This document shows, piece after piece, positions 19,808 to 29,181 of a stretch of DNA of 64,000 nucleotides. The notes beneath the pieces are model-generated. The model worked only from the letters and a program-made list of their open reading frames with translations, did no database searches and had not been told where the DNA came from. How positions within the stretch are numbered: position 1 is the first letter of the stretch; the number at the start of each line of letters is the position of its first letter. The position numbers and the translations under genes are program-made. The stretch comes from Psychroserpens damuponensis. Lineage in GTDB: Bacteria; Bacteroidota; Bacteroidia; Flavobacteriales; Flavobacteriaceae. The stretch is from assembly GCF_000826655.1 (NCBI RefSeq), contig NZ_JXJO01000034.1, positions 1 to 64,000 of the forward strand, written 5' to 3'.

Positions 19808-20341
19808 TTAATAATTGATGGTACCATTCATGGTTAAAATTGTACCGTTATCTACATTTATTACGGTTGTATCGTCAAACACAATTTGTTTTGCAATTTT
19901 ATCTACGCTGAAGCCTGTACCACAATCTGTATCATCTGCAGAAGCCGTTGCAGGTGTTGAACACACATAACTAAACTCTTCTCCATTTCTAAGAATGGTC
20001 ATAGAAATGGCTTTATTAACTTCGGCATTATCACCTACTGTAAATTCGGCTGCTACGATAACAAAAGCGTTTAAGAAGTCGGTTGGTACTAATTCACCAT
20101 TTTGAATGCTCGTATTTTCATCTAAAAGCACAACAGAGCTTGAAGTCCCTGTGGTATCTAATCCATCTGGATCAATATTTCCAACTGTTAATGAGCTACC
20201 AACACTTGCTGTATCTGCTCCAGACAATTGTATTGTACCAAAATTCCCACTAGACCCAGAACCAGAATCATCGTCACTAGAACAACCTGTTAAAAGCAAG
20301 GTGATAACTAAAATTTTAAATACATTGAGTGTCGTTTTCAT
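19808..20341 (-). CDS. Surface-type lipoprotein, unknown function
   Basis: A lipobox (LLLTGC) is followed directly by SSDDDSGSG, matching the acidic lipoprotein export signal that sends Bacteroidota lipoproteins to the cell surface. The mature part is a small beta-rich domain with two further Cys (YVCSTPATASADDTDCG) that could form a disulfide. No family was recognised. It is transcribed alone, on the strand opposite the downstream histidine kinase. Confidence 0.75.
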   Translation of the reverse strand: MKTTLNVFKILVITLLLTGCSSDDDSGSGSSGNFGTIQLSGADTASVGSSLTVGNIDPDGLDTTGTSSSVVLLDENTSIQNGELVPTDFLNAFVIVAAEFTVGDNAEVNKAISMTILRNGEEFSYVCSTPATASADDTDCGTGFSVDKIAKQIVFDDTTVINVDNGTILTMNGTINY

Positions 20342-20522
20342 AGTGTTTTGTTTTACTAAGATTAATTTATATGATTTGAATACTTAAATAACTTCCTTTT
20401 ACTTGTAAAAAACTATTACAAACTCATTAACGTTGACTTTAAACGTATTAACGTAACTCTTGTAGCTTATTTATGACAATTATTTGCTACTTTTAACCAG
20501 CTATTATTTATTAACCGCTATT

Positions 20523-22301
20523 ATGAAAAGTTTACCGCTAATCTTCTTTTTCATGCTCTCATGTTTTTGTTTGTCTCAAAACAAGACTATTGATTCTCTT
20601 GAAAACATCATCAATAATTATAAAACAGAAGACACAACGTATGTAAATTTACGCAGCTCATTAGTCGCTAAGAAAATGTTCTTAACGCCTACCGATACTA
20701 CTTGGATGGCGTATAATCTTAAAACATTAGAAGTTGCTAAACGACTTAATTATAACAAAGGGATCGTATTAGCAAATAATAATTTGGGGATTATTCAACA
20801 TTACTTTTTATCAGATCCGTTGAGTGCTTTAGATTACTATCAAAGCGCCTATAAAGGCATTGAAGAGGACCCAAAGCTTAAAGATTATGCGGTTGGAGTG
20901 CTTACTAATATTGGACTCATTAACTATGAGCAACAAGAATATGATAAAGCACTTAAAACTTTTCAAACATTATTAGACTATCCTAAGTATAAAACCAACA
21001 CGTATTTTAATATTGGAAATATTTATGGATATCAAAAAAAATTAGACTCTTCAATATATTATTACAAAGCAGCTATTGTAGAAGCTAACAAAGACAATAG
21101 CATCATGCACATTGCTAATATTAAAAGCAATCTAGGCCTTGTACAAACTAATGCAGGCTATTTAGAAGATGGATTGGCAAGTACTATTGAAAGCTTAGAC
21201 CTTGTTGAAACCAACAATCTCGAAGTTATGAAAGTCTCAGCATATGTAAATGCTGCAGAGGTTTATTTAGCAAACGATGCTATTGATAAAGCTGAATATT
21301 ATGCAACAAATGCTTTACAATTAAATGAAGCACTACATAATATGGCTATCAAAAATACTGCTCTTGCCACTTTAGCTAATGTGTATGAACGCAAAGGCTA
21401 TTATGAAAAAGCACTAAAGGCTTTTAAAGAACACATTGTATTAAAAGATAGTGTGATTAATGCCGACCGAAAACTAGAAATTTCTAGAAAAGAAATACAG
21501 TATGAAGCCGATAAAGATCGCGCTATTGCTCAAGTAGAAATTGAACGTCAAAAATCTATTAAAAATGCATCTATCATTGGAGGAGGCTTATTCATATTAG
21601 CCTCATTAATTGGGTTTATATTATATAGAAGAAAGCAAGATGCCGTTGCAAAAACTAAAGAAGCAGAGTTTAACGCTAAGGTATCAGATACTGAGCTTAA
21701 AGCATTGCGCTCACAAATGAATCCGCATTTTATATTTAATTCTTTAAATTCTATAGGAGATTATATCCTAAAAAACGACACACAATCGGCTAGTGACTAT
21801 TTAGGTAAGTTTGCGAAATTAATGCGATTAACTCTAGAAAATTCTGAAAAAAGCGAAATTTTACTTTCTGAAGATATTTCGTTATTAAAAACCTATTTAG
21901 ATATTGAACGTAAACGTTTTGAAAACAAATTTGATTACACCATTGATATTGACGAGGCTTTAGATCCTGATAATATTATGATTCCGCCAATGATTTTACA
22001 GCCATTTCTTGAAAACAGCATTATTCATGGGTTATCCTCCACAACTAAAGGCAATATCGTTATTGCATTTAAAGAGATAAACGAAATGATTATTTGTAGT
22101 GTAGATGACAATGGAGTTGGACGAGAAAAAGCAAATTCTAAGGTTGCTTCGGAAACGAGAAAATCCATGGGAATGGCGATTACAAAAAGTAGAATTGATA
22201 TAATAAACAAGGTAAAGAATACAACTGGTGACGTTACAATTATTGACAAATCTCAAGGCACTCGCATTGAAGTCACCCTTCCGCTCCAATTAGCATATTA
22301 G
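20523..22301 (+). CDS. TPR sensor histidine kinase, LytS/YehU type
   Basis: A signal peptide (MKSLPLIFFFMLSCFCLSQ) is followed by periplasmic TPR repeats (about 30-330), one membrane helix (about 350-372) and a coiled linker. The His_kinase domain has LRSQMNPHFIFNSLNS with the phospho-acceptor His. The ATPase motifs are LENSIIHGL and DNGVGREKA, with GMAITKSRIDII. An in-frame ATG 39 bases upstream gives extra non-signal residues, so the start was moved. The stop abuts the start of its LytTR response regulator, so the two form a two-component system. The TPRs probably sense a protein or envelope state. Confidence 0.92.
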   Translation: MKSLPLIFFFMLSCFCLSQNKTIDSLENIINNYKTEDTTYVNLRSSLVAKKMFLTPTDTTWMAYNLKTLEVAKRLNYNKGIVLANNNLGIIQHYFLSDPLSALDYYQSAYKGIEEDPKLKDYAVGVLTNIGLINYEQQEYDKALKTFQTLLDYPKYKTNTYFNIGNIYGYQKKLDSSIYYYKAAIVEANKDNSIMHIANIKSNLGLVQTNAGYLEDGLASTIESLDLVETNNLEVMKVSAYVNAAEVYLANDAIDKAEYYATNALQLNEALHNMAIKNTALATLANVYERKGYYEKALKAFKEHIVLKDSVINADRKLEISRKEIQYEADKDRAIAQVEIERQKSIKNASIIGGGLFILASLIGFILYRRKQDAVAKTKEAEFNAKVSDTELKALRSQMNPHFIFNSLNSIGDYILKNDTQSASDYLGKFAKLMRLTLENSEKSEILLSEDISLLKTYLDIERKRFENKFDYTIDIDEALDPDNIMIPPMILQPFLENSIIHGLSSTTKGNIVIAFKEINEMIICSVDDNGVGREKANSKVASETRKSMGMAITKSRIDIINKVKNTTGDVTIIDKSQGTRIEVTLPLQLAY

Positions 22302-23036
22302 ATGATAAAAACCATACTTATAGATGATGAGCAGCATTGCATCACCCGATTGTTAGATTTAATCAATCGACAGCCTCATACATTTCATGTTATTGCCACT
22401 TGTAATACTGTTGAAGAGGCTTTGGAAGTTGTTCCAAAATTGCAACCCGATTTAGTGTTTTTAGATATTAAAATTCACGAGCGTACAGGTTTTGATTTTT
22501 TAAGAGAAATTAATGAAGTTAATTTCAAAGTTATTTTTACCACTGCGTTTGATAATTTTGCCATAAAAGCCTTTAAATTTAGTGCTTTTGATTATCTATT
22601 AAAACCCATTGATAGTGATGATTTTAGTGATTCTATAATTAGGTTAAAGGCTGAGTTAACCCAAGGAACTATTGAAAATCAAATCAAAAATTTATTCAAT
22701 AACTTAAAACCAGAGCGACAAAAAATAATTACAATCCCATCGCTAAAGGGTTTTGAAACTCTTAAAGTTGAAGATATTATCCATTTAGAAGCAGATACAA
22801 GTATCACTCATATACATACCAAAGATAAAAAGACCGTAGTGTCTAAACCTATCAAGTTTTATGAAGATTTATTAGATGAAACTATATTTTTTAAAACCCA
22901 TAAATCTCATTTAATCAACCTTAAGCACGTCAAGAAATATTTTAAAGGCAAACCTAGTTATGTGATTATGTCTAATGACGCACAAGTACCAATTTCCGTT
23001 AGAAAAAAAGATGATTTTTTAAGACGTTTTGATTAG
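22302..23036 (+). CDS. LytTR response regulator paired with the adjacent kinase
   Basis: A receiver domain (TILIDDEQHC, phosphoacceptor Asp in VFLDIKIHERTG, Lys in LLKPIDS) is followed by a LytTR DNA-binding domain (IPSLKGFETLKVEDIIHLEA ... FFKTHKSHLINLKHVKKY). It starts immediately after the kinase stop codon (TAGATG), so it is translationally coupled. The last bases overlap the convergent DUF2147 gene by 4 bp. Targets are not evident. Confidence 0.95.
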   Translation: MIKTILIDDEQHCITRLLDLINRQPHTFHVIATCNTVEEALEVVPKLQPDLVFLDIKIHERTGFDFLREINEVNFKVIFTTAFDNFAIKAFKFSAFDYLLKPIDSDDFSDSIIRLKAELTQGTIENQIKNLFNNLKPERQKIITIPSLKGFETLKVEDIIHLEADTSITHIHTKDKKTVVSKPIKFYEDLLDETIFFKTHKSHLINLKHVKKYFKGKPSYVIMSNDAQVPISVRKKDDFLRRFD

Positions 23037-23455
23037 TCTTCTCTAATCCAATATTGCGTACGGTAGAAAAAAGCGACGTAACCTCGAAGTTGGAGTTTGT
23101 TAGGGTTATTGTCGTCAAGCTTGATTCGGCAATCGTAAATCTTACCATCTTCAGGATTTGTAACGGTTCCTTTTTTATATACATCACCAGACTTCTCCAT
23201 GTCTTTAATAATGTTTAAGCCTAAAACTGGCTTGTTATAATCTTCTCCTGTACAGGATTTACATGGCAAATCTCGCTTTGTGGGATCAAATATTTCAATG
23301 ATTTTTCCGTAAACTTTTCCGTTGTCTTGATAAATTTCAACGATAGATTTTTCTTCACCTGTCTCATCGTCTACCGTTTTCCACTTTCCGAAGATCGTTT
23401 GAGACATCATGCTTTGCGCAAGAAAAAGGGTAATAATTATAAGATATTTATTCAT
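23033..23455 (-). CDS. DUF2147 secreted protein
   Basis: A signal peptide (MNKYLIIITLFLAQSMMSQ) precedes a DUF2147 domain: GKWKTVDDETGEEKSIVEIY, GKVYGKIIEI, and DLPCKSCTG with two Cys. The domain ends in a beta-rich region with LRGYVAFFYRTQYWIRE. Family members are small periplasmic proteins of unknown role. Two Met codons upstream (to 23461) are possible starts and overlap the BrkB gene. The frame overlaps the convergent regulator gene by 4 bp, leaving no room for a terminator between them. Confidence 0.85.
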   Translation of the reverse strand: MNKYLIIITLFLAQSMMSQTIFGKWKTVDDETGEEKSIVEIYQDNGKVYGKIIEIFDPTKRDLPCKSCTGEDYNKPVLGLNIIKDMEKSGDVYKKGTVTNPEDGKIYDCRIKLDDNNPNKLQLRGYVAFFYRTQYWIRED

Positions 23456-24398
23456 CATCATCTTTTCTTTTTAAACGTCTAATTGTTGCATTTAGTTCAT
23501 AACCTAACAATAAAATATTAGAGTTGAGCCATAAATATAACAGCAAAATCAATAAGGCTCCAATAGAACCGTAAAGCTTATTGTATTGTGAAAAGTTTTC
23601 GATATAAATTCCGAAGAAATAAGAGGTTAAAATAATAAGTAAGGTGGTAAATAAAGCGCCAATTGAAAAGAATTTTGAGGTCTTTCCTGATTTTGTACCA
23701 AAGTAATACAATACTGCAGTTGCAATATAGACCATAAATACAAAGAAAAGGTATTTCACAAATACAACCCAAAACAACTCATTTTCTTGCGTTACGTAGT
23801 CTAATTTATCAAATTGCTCATACAACGGCTGAATGACATATAATTGAAAATACATAAAAAAGGCAACCGTTAAAATGACGAGTATAGCGAGAATTAAAGC
23901 GACACCTAAAGCATATAGATATTGTTTAAATATGTTTCTAACATGCTCTTGATGGTATGAGTTTTCAAATCCAGAAAATACAGAGTTCACACCATTTGCC
24001 ATTAGCATTATTGAGATTACAAAAACGGATGATAATAATCCGCCACGTTCTGTATTTTCAATATTTTCAAAGATATTAGAAAAGAAAAAATCTGAGGTTT
24101 GAGGTGGCAATACTGAGGTTAAAAACCCTTGAAATTCTTGTTGAAACCCGTCAATTGGAATATAAGGCATTAAGATTAAAACAAATAACAAAAAAGGAAA
24201 TATAGCCGTAAAAAAACTAAAGGCAATGGCACTTGCTCGTGATGTTAAAGCCCCTTTAAAAATACCAATAGCGTAAAGCTCCAGCAGGTCATACAAGGTT
24301 AAACCAACAAGTCCTGGTAGTTTTATTTTCCTGAGTACATCTACGATACGATTTACTATAGGAATTTTACTTAATATCTCTTTTAAGGTTTTTGGCAT
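23448..24398 (-). CDS. YihY/BrkB-family membrane protein
   Basis: A six-helix inner-membrane protein of the YihY/virulence-factor BrkB family. Helices lie at about 38-60, 90-115, 135-160, 185-210, 230-250 and 260-300. Recognisable segments are ALTSRASAIAFSFFTAIFPF near the N-terminus and LYGSIGALLILLLYLWLNS near the C-terminus. The charged tail is RRLKRKDDDE. It overlaps nadC by one base and the DUF2147 gene by a few bases, so all three may be one operon. The function of the family is not settled. Confidence 0.92.
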   Translation of the reverse strand: MPKTLKEILSKIPIVNRIVDVLRKIKLPGLVGLTLYDLLELYAIGIFKGALTSRASAIAFSFFTAIFPFLLFVLILMPYIPIDGFQQEFQGFLTSVLPPQTSDFFFSNIFENIENTERGGLLSSVFVISIMLMANGVNSVFSGFENSYHQEHVRNIFKQYLYALGVALILAILVILTVAFFMYFQLYVIQPLYEQFDKLDYVTQENELFWVVFVKYLFFVFMVYIATAVLYYFGTKSGKTSKFFSIGALFTTLLIILTSYFFGIYIENFSQYNKLYGSIGALLILLLYLWLNSNILLLGYELNATIRRLKRKDDDE

Positions 24399-25255
24399 TA
24401 AACAGCTTTAAGACTCAAATCCATGTTATAAACCGAGTGCGTAAGCGCTCCAGACGAAATAAAATCAACACCACACTCTGCATATTTTCTAACTGTTTTT
24501 TCATTGATGCCTCCAGAAGATTCTGTTAAACATTGATCACCAATGAGTTTCACAGCCGTTCTAGTATCCTCATAGTTAAAGTTGTCAATTAGAATTCTAT
24601 ACACACCTTCTGTATCAAGAATTTCTTTGATTTCATCTAAGTTTCTAACTTCTACGATAATTTTTAAATCGCGATTGGTATCTTTTAAATACTGTTTTGT
24701 TTTGTTAATGGCTTTTGTGAGTCCGCCTGCAAAATCAATATGATTATCTTTAAGCATAATCATATCATACAATGCGAATCTATGGTTCTCTCCTCCTCCA
24801 ATTTTTACAGCCCATTTTTCTAGAGCTCTAATTCCTGGTGTTGTTTTACGTGTATCTAAAATTTTGGTTCCTGTGCCTTCTAACAAATCTACAAACTGCT
24901 TTGTTTTAGTTGCGATCGCACTCATACGTTGCATGGCATTTAAAACCAATCGTTCTGCTTTTAAAATAGATTGTGATGCGCCTTCTACATAAAACGCAAT
25001 ATCACCATACTTTACAGTGCTCCCATCCTCAATAAGCGTTTCTACTTTCATGTCTTTATCTACGTAAGCAAAAACTTGCTTTGCAAACTCTACACCAGCA
25101 ATAACACCTTCATCTTTTACAAGTAACTTACCTTTACCTTGAGCAGATGCAGGAATACAGGCTAGAGAGCTGTGATCACCATCACCCACATCCTCTCTAA
25201 TGGCGTTTGCTATAATGAGTTCTATTTCTTTATTGAATTGTTCTTTTGAGATCAT
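24398..25255 (-). CDS. nadC: Nicotinate-nucleotide diphosphorylase (quinolinate phosphoribosyltransferase)
   Basis: The enzyme makes nicotinate mononucleotide from quinolinate and PRPP in de novo NAD synthesis. Signatures: EDVGDGDHSSLACIP near the N-terminus, LNAMQRMSAIATKT, ILDTRKTTPGIRALEKWAV, GGGENHRFALYDMIMLKDNH, and the C-terminal ESSGGI ... ISSGALTHSV. At 285 aa it is full length. It is the first gene of a likely operon with BrkB (1-bp overlap). No other nad genes are adjacent. Confidence 0.96.
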   Translation of the reverse strand: MISKEQFNKEIELIIANAIREDVGDGDHSSLACIPASAQGKGKLLVKDEGVIAGVEFAKQVFAYVDKDMKVETLIEDGSTVKYGDIAFYVEGASQSILKAERLVLNAMQRMSAIATKTKQFVDLLEGTGTKILDTRKTTPGIRALEKWAVKIGGGENHRFALYDMIMLKDNHIDFAGGLTKAINKTKQYLKDTNRDLKIIVEVRNLDEIKEILDTEGVYRILIDNFNYEDTRTAVKLIGDQCLTESSGGINEKTVRKYAECGVDFISSGALTHSVYNMDLSLKAV

Positions 25256-25325
25256 AAAAATTTGCTTTTTGCTAATTTAATAAATTGATTTACGATATTT
25301 ATAATTTAATTGTAGTTTAGCTCAT

Positions 25326-26231
25326 ATGAAGTATATTTTTTTTCTTTTTCTTTCTTTAAATGTTTTCTTCGGAAATGGGCAAAGCGAGAACAAACCGGTC
25401 ATTTATTTAGATCAAGATTTAAGTTTAATCGATTCAATTGAGTATCATGAAAAAGCAATATCTGCTCTTTACTTTGGTAGTGAGTTAGACCAAGATAGTA
25501 TAATTGTTAAACGATTAATTAGAAAATATGACTTCGGAAATTTTAATTCTACCAAATTAGGTCAAGTCCAAAACCTATTACGAAGGGAACTTGGAGTAGA
25601 AAATTTTGAAAAAAACATTATTCTATTCTACAAAGATTCCATATTGGGATATAATGAATTTAATAACTCTATAAAAGCAAGAGCGCTTTTAGATGAAATG
25701 AGTATAGTAACAAAACAAGAATATTTATCTCGAAGAACATCTTTTAATTCTAAACAAAAAAAATGTCGCAAGTTCGCAAAAAAACTCAACACTAAACCTT
25801 TTTATGTTTATTCTGAGAAAATAAACTTCGATTATGTACCTAAAAATTATGAGCATCATCAAATATCAAAAACATTAAAATCAATTTTTTTTAAGTATGA
25901 TTTTCATGGTGTAGTTATCTTAAAACCCAATGGAGACTATTTTTTTTATACTCGACTCTTAGAGAGCCAAGTAAAAAAAATGCTTAAAGATGATTGGACA
26001 GAATATATTACAGATTTCAACCTTGCTAAATCAAATCCTCAAATAAGAGTTTTAAAGTTTATTGATGATATGAATAGAAGTGAGAGAATCCAAAGAGATA
26101 GATTAGTAAGAATTGAAATTGAAAAACGTAAAAGAGAAAGAGAAAGAGAACAAAACAAAAATCAATTTAGATCTAATAATAACGCTATATCTTTAAAAAT
26201 TTCAAGTTGTTATGGGTATCCAAGATTTTAA
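25326..26231 (+). CDS. Secreted protein of unknown function with charged C-terminus
   Basis: The signal peptide MKYIFFLFLSLNVFFGNGQ is clear. The ~280-residue mature part has no recognised domain. It includes a Lys-rich segment (KQKKCRKFAKKLNTK) and ends in a highly charged helix (KRKREREREQ) before SSCYGYPRF. It precedes rlmH by 13 bp on the same strand and could be co-transcribed with it, but no functional link is evident. Confidence 0.7.
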   Translation: MKYIFFLFLSLNVFFGNGQSENKPVIYLDQDLSLIDSIEYHEKAISALYFGSELDQDSIIVKRLIRKYDFGNFNSTKLGQVQNLLRRELGVENFEKNIILFYKDSILGYNEFNNSIKARALLDEMSIVTKQEYLSRRTSFNSKQKKCRKFAKKLNTKPFYVYSEKINFDYVPKNYEHHQISKTLKSIFFKYDFHGVVILKPNGDYFFYTRLLESQVKKMLKDDWTEYITDFNLAKSNPQIRVLKFIDDMNRSERIQRDRLVRIEIEKRKREREREQNKNQFRSNNNAISLKISSCYGYPRF

Positions 26232-26244
26232 TTAACTAATACTA

Positions 26245-26718
26245 ATGACCATCAAACTCTTAGCCATAGGCAAAACAGACAACAAAGATTTACAATCGCT
26301 TATTAATGATTATCAAAAGCGATTAGGTTTTTATATCAAATTTGAATTTGAAATTATTCCCGATTTAAAAAAGGTAAAAAACCTCAGCGAAGATCAACAA
26401 AAGCAAAAAGAAGGTGAGCTCATTTTAAACAAGCTCAGCAATACAGATGTGTTAATATTATTAGACGAAAACGGCAAACAATTTGACTCGGTAGGATTTT
26501 CAAACTACCTTCAAAAACATATGAATTCTGGTATTAAACGACTGGTTTTTGTAATTGGAGGCCCTTACGGATTCTCACCAGACGTCTACCAAAAAGCAAA
26601 TGGGAAAATATCATTATCTAAAATGACATTTTCCCATCAAATGATTCGCCTATTTGTAATTGAGCAACTCTATAGAGGCTTTACAATTTTAAGGAATGAG
26701 CCTTATCATCACAGGTAA
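26245..26718 (+). CDS. rlmH: 23S rRNA (pseudouridine1915-N3)-methyltransferase
   Basis: A SPOUT-family methyltransferase of 157 aa, the normal length. Family motifs: LLAIGKTDNKDLQSL at the start, LLDENGKQFDS, the SAM-binding knot FVIGGPYGFS, ISLSKMTFSHQMIRLF, and the C-terminal EQLYRGFTILRNEPYHHR. It methylates pseudouridine 1915 in helix 69 of 23S rRNA. Confidence 0.97.
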   Translation: MTIKLLAIGKTDNKDLQSLINDYQKRLGFYIKFEFEIIPDLKKVKNLSEDQQKQKEGELILNKLSNTDVLILLDENGKQFDSVGFSNYLQKHMNSGIKRLVFVIGGPYGFSPDVYQKANGKISLSKMTFSHQMIRLFVIEQLYRGFTILRNEPYHHR

Positions 26719-26822
26719 AAAATAAGTTCTCAGGCTACAGTATTCAGTATTTATTCATATTCTTAAAAAAACTATTTATAAAAACTGAGCATTACCAAAT
26801 GTAAACTAAGCACTTAAACTAA

Positions 26823-27128
26823 CTAATGTGTTTTATACACCTCTTTACGTTTTTTAAGCTGTCGCTCTAAATCACTAATTGTTTCTCTAACAGCAACTTC
26901 ATACTGAGCTTCATCTGAAGTCGCAAAAATTCTTGGTCCTGGAAGGCTCAATTCTATATCACATATTTTTCCTTTAGTGTGGCTATTTGCGTCATGTTTA
27001 AATCTTACGGTTGCGCTTATTAAAAATTCATATCTATTAAACAATTTTTCTAATTTTTCTTCTGAAAAACTATTTAAAGTTTCACTCACATCGACACCTA
27101 CGTATTGAAAATTCACAGTCATATTCAT
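26823..27128 (-). CDS. hpf: Short ribosome hibernation promoting factor (HPF/RaiA family)
   Basis: 101 aa, the short form of HPF. The opening beta strand VNFQYVGVDVSETLN is followed by EEKLEKLFNRYEFLISATVRF and the helix YEVAVRETISDLERQLKKRK. Such proteins bind the 30S decoding centre in stationary phase and promote ribosome dimerisation or idling. It lies convergent with rlmH. Its minus-strand upstream region to 27235 is AT-rich and may hold its promoter. Confidence 0.92.
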   Translation of the reverse strand: MNMTVNFQYVGVDVSETLNSFSEEKLEKLFNRYEFLISATVRFKHDANSHTKGKICDIELSLPGPRIFATSDEAQYEVAVRETISDLERQLKKRKEVYKTH

Positions 27129-27235
27129 TCTGGTTTTTAAGTTAAATTCATTACTCTAATTTACGAAAATAAGCGCATATTAAGTGCCTAATATTCTTAA
27201 AGTATTTGTAATTTTTACTTACTCTATGATAACAG

Positions 27236-27592
27236 TTACTGTTTTACAAGTGTTAATATTTCAGCATTACCAGAACGACTCATTGTAAACGACAATGTAT
27301 CTGTAGTAAGTGTTTTTATTTCAACGGCAATCTCTAATTTATCATCGGGTTTTGAATATAAAATACCATCGGCAATTTTATAAGTTCCCTTGGTTTCTTG
27401 AGCGCCAACTTTGGAAGAATATGTATTATCTTTTTTAAAACTGAAATAGGCATTATTTGCACATTTGTCTTTTGAAGTAGCAACATCTATCCAACTTACA
27501 CATTCCCAATCACCAACAATGTCATCGGCATATTTTAAATCGTTGCAGGACAAAATGAACATAACAGATACTAATAACAATACTTTTTTCAT
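27236..27592 (-). CDS. Lipocalin-like lipoprotein
   Basis: A lipobox MFILSC with no acidic export signal after the Cys suggests retention on the inner leaflet side. The ~100-residue mature part follows a lipocalin-like layout common in Flavobacteriaceae: GDWECVSW, YFSFKKDNTYSS, KGTYKIADGILYS, LSFTMSRSGNAEILTLVK. It sits just downstream of the AraC-BLUF pair on the same strand (24-bp gap), so read-through from that operon is possible. Function unknown. Confidence 0.75.
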   Translation of the reverse strand: MKKVLLLVSVMFILSCNDLKYADDIVGDWECVSWIDVATSKDKCANNAYFSFKKDNTYSSKVGAQETKGTYKIADGILYSKPDDKLEIAVEIKTLTTDTLSFTMSRSGNAEILTLVKQ

Positions 27593-27616
27593 GATTTTTA
27601 GATTATTGGTTTTTGG

Positions 27617-28045
27617 TTAAATGGCTTGTAACAGTTGTAATATGCTTTCTTTTAGGATTTTAAAAACCTTAGATGTTTGCTGGTCTCGTTTTGCCGTATT
27701 AAAGTAAATCTCTAATAGCATACGGTTATTTTGATCTTTGATTGCATCTCCAGTAAATTTATAAAATGCCATAGACCAATCATCCCATAAGGTTTGTGTA
27801 GTTGCTGTTTCAACTAAGGTTAAAACACTATTATGCCTACTGTCCTTTTTTATTTTAGCGTATAAATTTATAATTTCAGATTTTTCACCTTCTATAATTT
27901 GAATAAACTGGTGATTATGATATACAATACATCCTGTGATATGACGTGCTTTATTAAAACGCTTGGCTTTTAATAACATCGCATCAATCTCACTTACCTG
28001 TAGATTTTTGTTAGCTTTTGATTGATAAATAATAGTATAAGGCAT
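27617..28045 (-). CDS. BLUF blue-light sensor protein
   Basis: A single BLUF flavin-binding domain of 142 aa. Counting residues, Tyr7, Asn31 and Gln49 sit at exactly the spacing of the AppA photocycle residues Tyr21, Asn45 and Gln63. Trp90 and Met92 match AppA Trp104 and Met106. The core reads YHNHQFIQIIEGE. It has no output domain, so it must act through a partner. The AraC regulator gene lies 15 bp upstream in the same operon, a likely partner or target. All key residues are present, so photoactivity is likely. Confidence 0.92.
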   Translation of the reverse strand: MPYTIIYQSKANKNLQVSEIDAMLLKAKRFNKARHITGCIVYHNHQFIQIIEGEKSEIINLYAKIKKDSRHNSVLTLVETATTQTLWDDWSMAFYKFTGDAIKDQNNRMLLEIYFNTAKRDQQTSKVFKILKESILQLLQAI

Positions 28046-28060
28046 GCAACACTTTTGAAA

Positions 28061-29089
28061 TTATGATTTGTAAGCTAATAATTGAGGATTTGTTTTACAC
28101 TGCGAAGGCAGCACTCCAAAATAGTTTTTAAATATTTTAGAAAAATAACTCCTGCTGCTAAAGCCAACGCTATACACTAATTCTGAAACGTTGAGTTCTG
28201 ATTCAAAAATCAATTTTGCTGCTCTTTCTAGTCGTTTTTCTGTTATGTAAGTGGATACCGTTTTATCAAATAAATACTTAAACCCAACTTGTAGTTTTGT
28301 TGCATTTAAACCAGAAATGAGCTCCAAGCGCTTAAGTGTTAAGTTTTCGGTAAGGTTATCATCTATGAATGTCTCTAAAGCTCTAATTTTATCAATTTCA
28401 TACAATCGTATTGGTGCATCTTTATGATTTGTAATTATATCTTGAGTATATCTTTCTATTTGTGAAGCTATTGTATTAAGTGCAGCAGCTTCTTTAAATA
28501 ATAAATGCGTTAAATTTTGATTGTAATACGTCATCATATTATGAACATAACTAGAGGTTCTAAAACATACTCTACCTGCATACAAATAATCATTAACTGC
28601 ATACACTTTAGCAAACTCATTGATTGCTTTAGATCGAGCTACTGTAAAATCTCCTGTACTAAGATTAGCAAGTTCTGGACAGTAAGATATAATGCTAACT
28701 CGTAACGGTATGTTTTTAGAAAATTTAAGTATGCTTTTCATTTTTGCACTACGCTTTACGATAGTGTTTTGCCTAAAATTGATAGGTGTTAATTTTGAAT
28801 TAGAACTAAATTTATGATGAATATGTCCTTCTAAGCAAAATATAAAATCAATTGTTGAACTTTGATTTTGCTGAAACATAATTTCTAGATCCTCAGTCAC
28901 ATTGATATCAAAAATCAAAACCGATATATCTTGTGAAATCATAAGCATAGAAACGGTTCCGTTACCTAATTCATGTCGTAAATTAGTATAACCAAATCCG
29001 TTTTCTACAGTATGTTTTTCGCCAATTGTGTTAGATATGTTTTCAAAACTCTCTAACAAGTTACTATTCAAAACATGTAATTTAATCAT
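28061..29089 (-). CDS. AraC-family transcriptional regulator upstream of the BLUF gene
   Basis: 342 aa. The first ~220 residues form a sensing region of unknown type. The last ~100 carry the AraC DNA-binding domain (LTLKRLELISGLNATKLQVGF and VSELVYSVGFSSRSYFSKIF, ending GVLPSQCK). The BLUF gene follows after 15 bp on the same strand, so both are probably made together. A light-gated transcription module is inferred; the sequence does not show the target. Confidence 0.88.
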   Translation of the reverse strand: MIKLHVLNSNLLESFENISNTIGEKHTVENGFGYTNLRHELGNGTVSMLMISQDISVLIFDINVTEDLEIMFQQNQSSTIDFIFCLEGHIHHKFSSNSKLTPINFRQNTIVKRSAKMKSILKFSKNIPLRVSIISYCPELANLSTGDFTVARSKAINEFAKVYAVNDYLYAGRVCFRTSSYVHNMMTYYNQNLTHLLFKEAAALNTIASQIERYTQDIITNHKDAPIRLYEIDKIRALETFIDDNLTENLTLKRLELISGLNATKLQVGFKYLFDKTVSTYITEKRLERAAKLIFESELNVSELVYSVGFSSRSYFSKIFKNYFGVLPSQCKTNPQLLAYKS

Positions 29090-29181
29090 GGCTTATGTCT
29101 CTCTAAGGTTTTAAACTTAATAAAAATAAAATTTAAATTATATATATCGTTATTTTTGAGATAAGAAATATAAAAAAACTT

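Noticed and set aside
22025-22289. Two minus-strand frames opposite the kinase ATPase domain
   Set aside because: They lie inside a fully conserved domain on the other strand and have no start context.
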